Shown here one piece after another: positions 34,061 through 34,745 of a stretch of 34,745 nt of DNA. Numbering within the stretch: the stretch's first letter is position 1; the number at the start of each line of letters is the position of its first letter. Source of the DNA: Coprinopsis marcescibilis (taxonomy: Eukaryota; Basidiomycota; Agaricomycetes; Agaricales; Psathyrellaceae); the NCBI GenBank assembly GCA_004369085.1, contig ML210407.1:1-34745 (forward strand). Reading direction: 5' to 3'. Under the pieces are notes generated by a model. That model was not told where the DNA came from, ran no database searches, and saw nothing but the letters and a program-made list of their open reading frames with translations. Both the position numbers and the translations under genes were made by a program.

Positions 34061-34610
34061 ATGGATCATCGTGCGCTGCTGCTGAAGGTGCTCCATCGCG
34101 CCGCGCGGAGCAAGTACGTTAGGCGAGCTGGAGGCGGCAGACAGGTATTGGGATCAGTACCACGCGTTGGGAGACCCCGATCCGACCGTCCAGATCCCCG
34201 TGCCCACAGCCGCGTTGAACCAACCAACTGGCCCGCCTCCTCCAAATACCGCCCTCCGATCCATTCCTTACCAAATCCAAGTGCTCTCCGAGGAAGCGTC
34301 CCAGCTCCCCGACAACGGGCATTTCGTGTACGACGAACAGATGCCGGCAGACATGTTCGCTCCGAACAGACCCCCAGGGCTGGTCGAGACGCAGTTTCTG
34401 ATCGAGTTGGTGCGCAAGCACGATGCCGAGCTGAGAGGCAAAGGGCGGTGGAGGTGCTGGAACTGCCCTCTGGAAGCAACATCGATGATGCATACGCCAG
34501 CAGCTCATACGAACGCGACTCCTCCCCTCATCTTGGACCAGTGTTGTGCCATCATGATTTTTGAGCCCGATGAAGGCTCATCATGGACGGCGTTTTGTCA
34601 TCAACCTTGA
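34061..34610 (+). CDS. Small protein of unknown function with a Cys-x2-Cys motif
   Basis: I do not recognise the family with confidence. A 10-nt first coding exon (34061-34070), a 52-nt intron (34071-34122) and a long exon (34123-34610) join in phase to 165 residues. The start reads MDHRELEAADRYWDQYHALGD, then comes a Pro-rich linker (PTGPPPPNT), an acidic middle part and RWRCWNCPLEATSM. Paired cysteines (CWNC and later CC) suggest a partial zinc site, as in MYND-like domains, but the full ligand set is not visible. The tail after about residue 145 may be altered or continue in an unseen exon. The unspliced frame from 34061 (167 codons) is rejected because its Arg/Pro-rich content looks like an off-frame reading. 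Confidence 0.5.
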
Positions 34611-34745
34611 TGGTCTCGTGAACCTTCATGATTGTTGGGAGATCAATGGGTTCCGTATTTAGAAAGCGCGCCCCTATAGATAACTTCCTTTCGAAATTCA
34701 AAACCCGTTGACAATATTCGTCCGACATAACTCCTTGAACAATAT

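Noticed and set aside
34061..34564. 167-codon unspliced frame at the right end
   Set aside because: Its Arg/Pro-rich content looks like an off-frame reading of the spliced gene, whose frame has normal composition and phase-matched splice sites.
1..34745. tRNA, rRNA, CRISPR array or intact transposon
   Set aside because: No cloverleaf-like, regularly spaced repeat, terminal-repeat or transposase/reverse-transcriptase signals were seen by eye; a software scan would be more sensitive.

Overview
The window looks like nuclear DNA of an Agaricomycete (mushroom-forming basidiomycete). The genes are densely split by short GT-AG introns, mostly 45-65 nt. They include F-box/leucine-rich proteins and a lineage-type family of multi-pass membrane proteins. 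All gene models were spliced by hand from reading-frame, phase and splice-site agreement; no similarity search was run, so family names rest on recognised motifs.

Layout from left to right. A short-chain dehydrogenase (+, 565-1936) is followed by about 3.8 kb with no supportable gene. Next come two FKBP12-type prolyl isomerases in direct tandem (+, 5730-6376 and 8275-8894), with a weak four-exon candidate gene between them on the other strand (7633-6786). An F-box-like gene follows (+, 9495-10717). Then there are two housekeeping genes on the minus strand: a mitochondrial phosphatidylserine decarboxylase (13252-11413) and a 1405-residue WDR59/Sea3-type subunit of the GATOR2/SEACAT complex (18574-13940).

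The right half is dominated by three minus-strand paralogues, called A, B and C here (21681-19205, 25074-22620, 31376-28880). Each encodes about 660-705 residues, with three membrane spans near the N-terminus, a large cysteine- and N-glycosylation-rich domain, and a fourth span near the C-terminus. I do not recognise the family. A plus-strand secreted GH5 mannanase-like gene (26380-28383) sits between B and C, and it lacks the expected catalytic glutamates. A second F-box-like gene (+, 32153-33465), related to the first, and a small zinc-ligand-containing gene with a 10-nt first coding exon (+, 34061-34610) close the window.

No operon-like logic is expected in this type of genome. The clear themes are local duplication (FKBP pair, F-box pair, A/B/C membrane array) next to conserved single-copy genes. 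No tRNA, rRNA, CRISPR array or intact transposon was seen.
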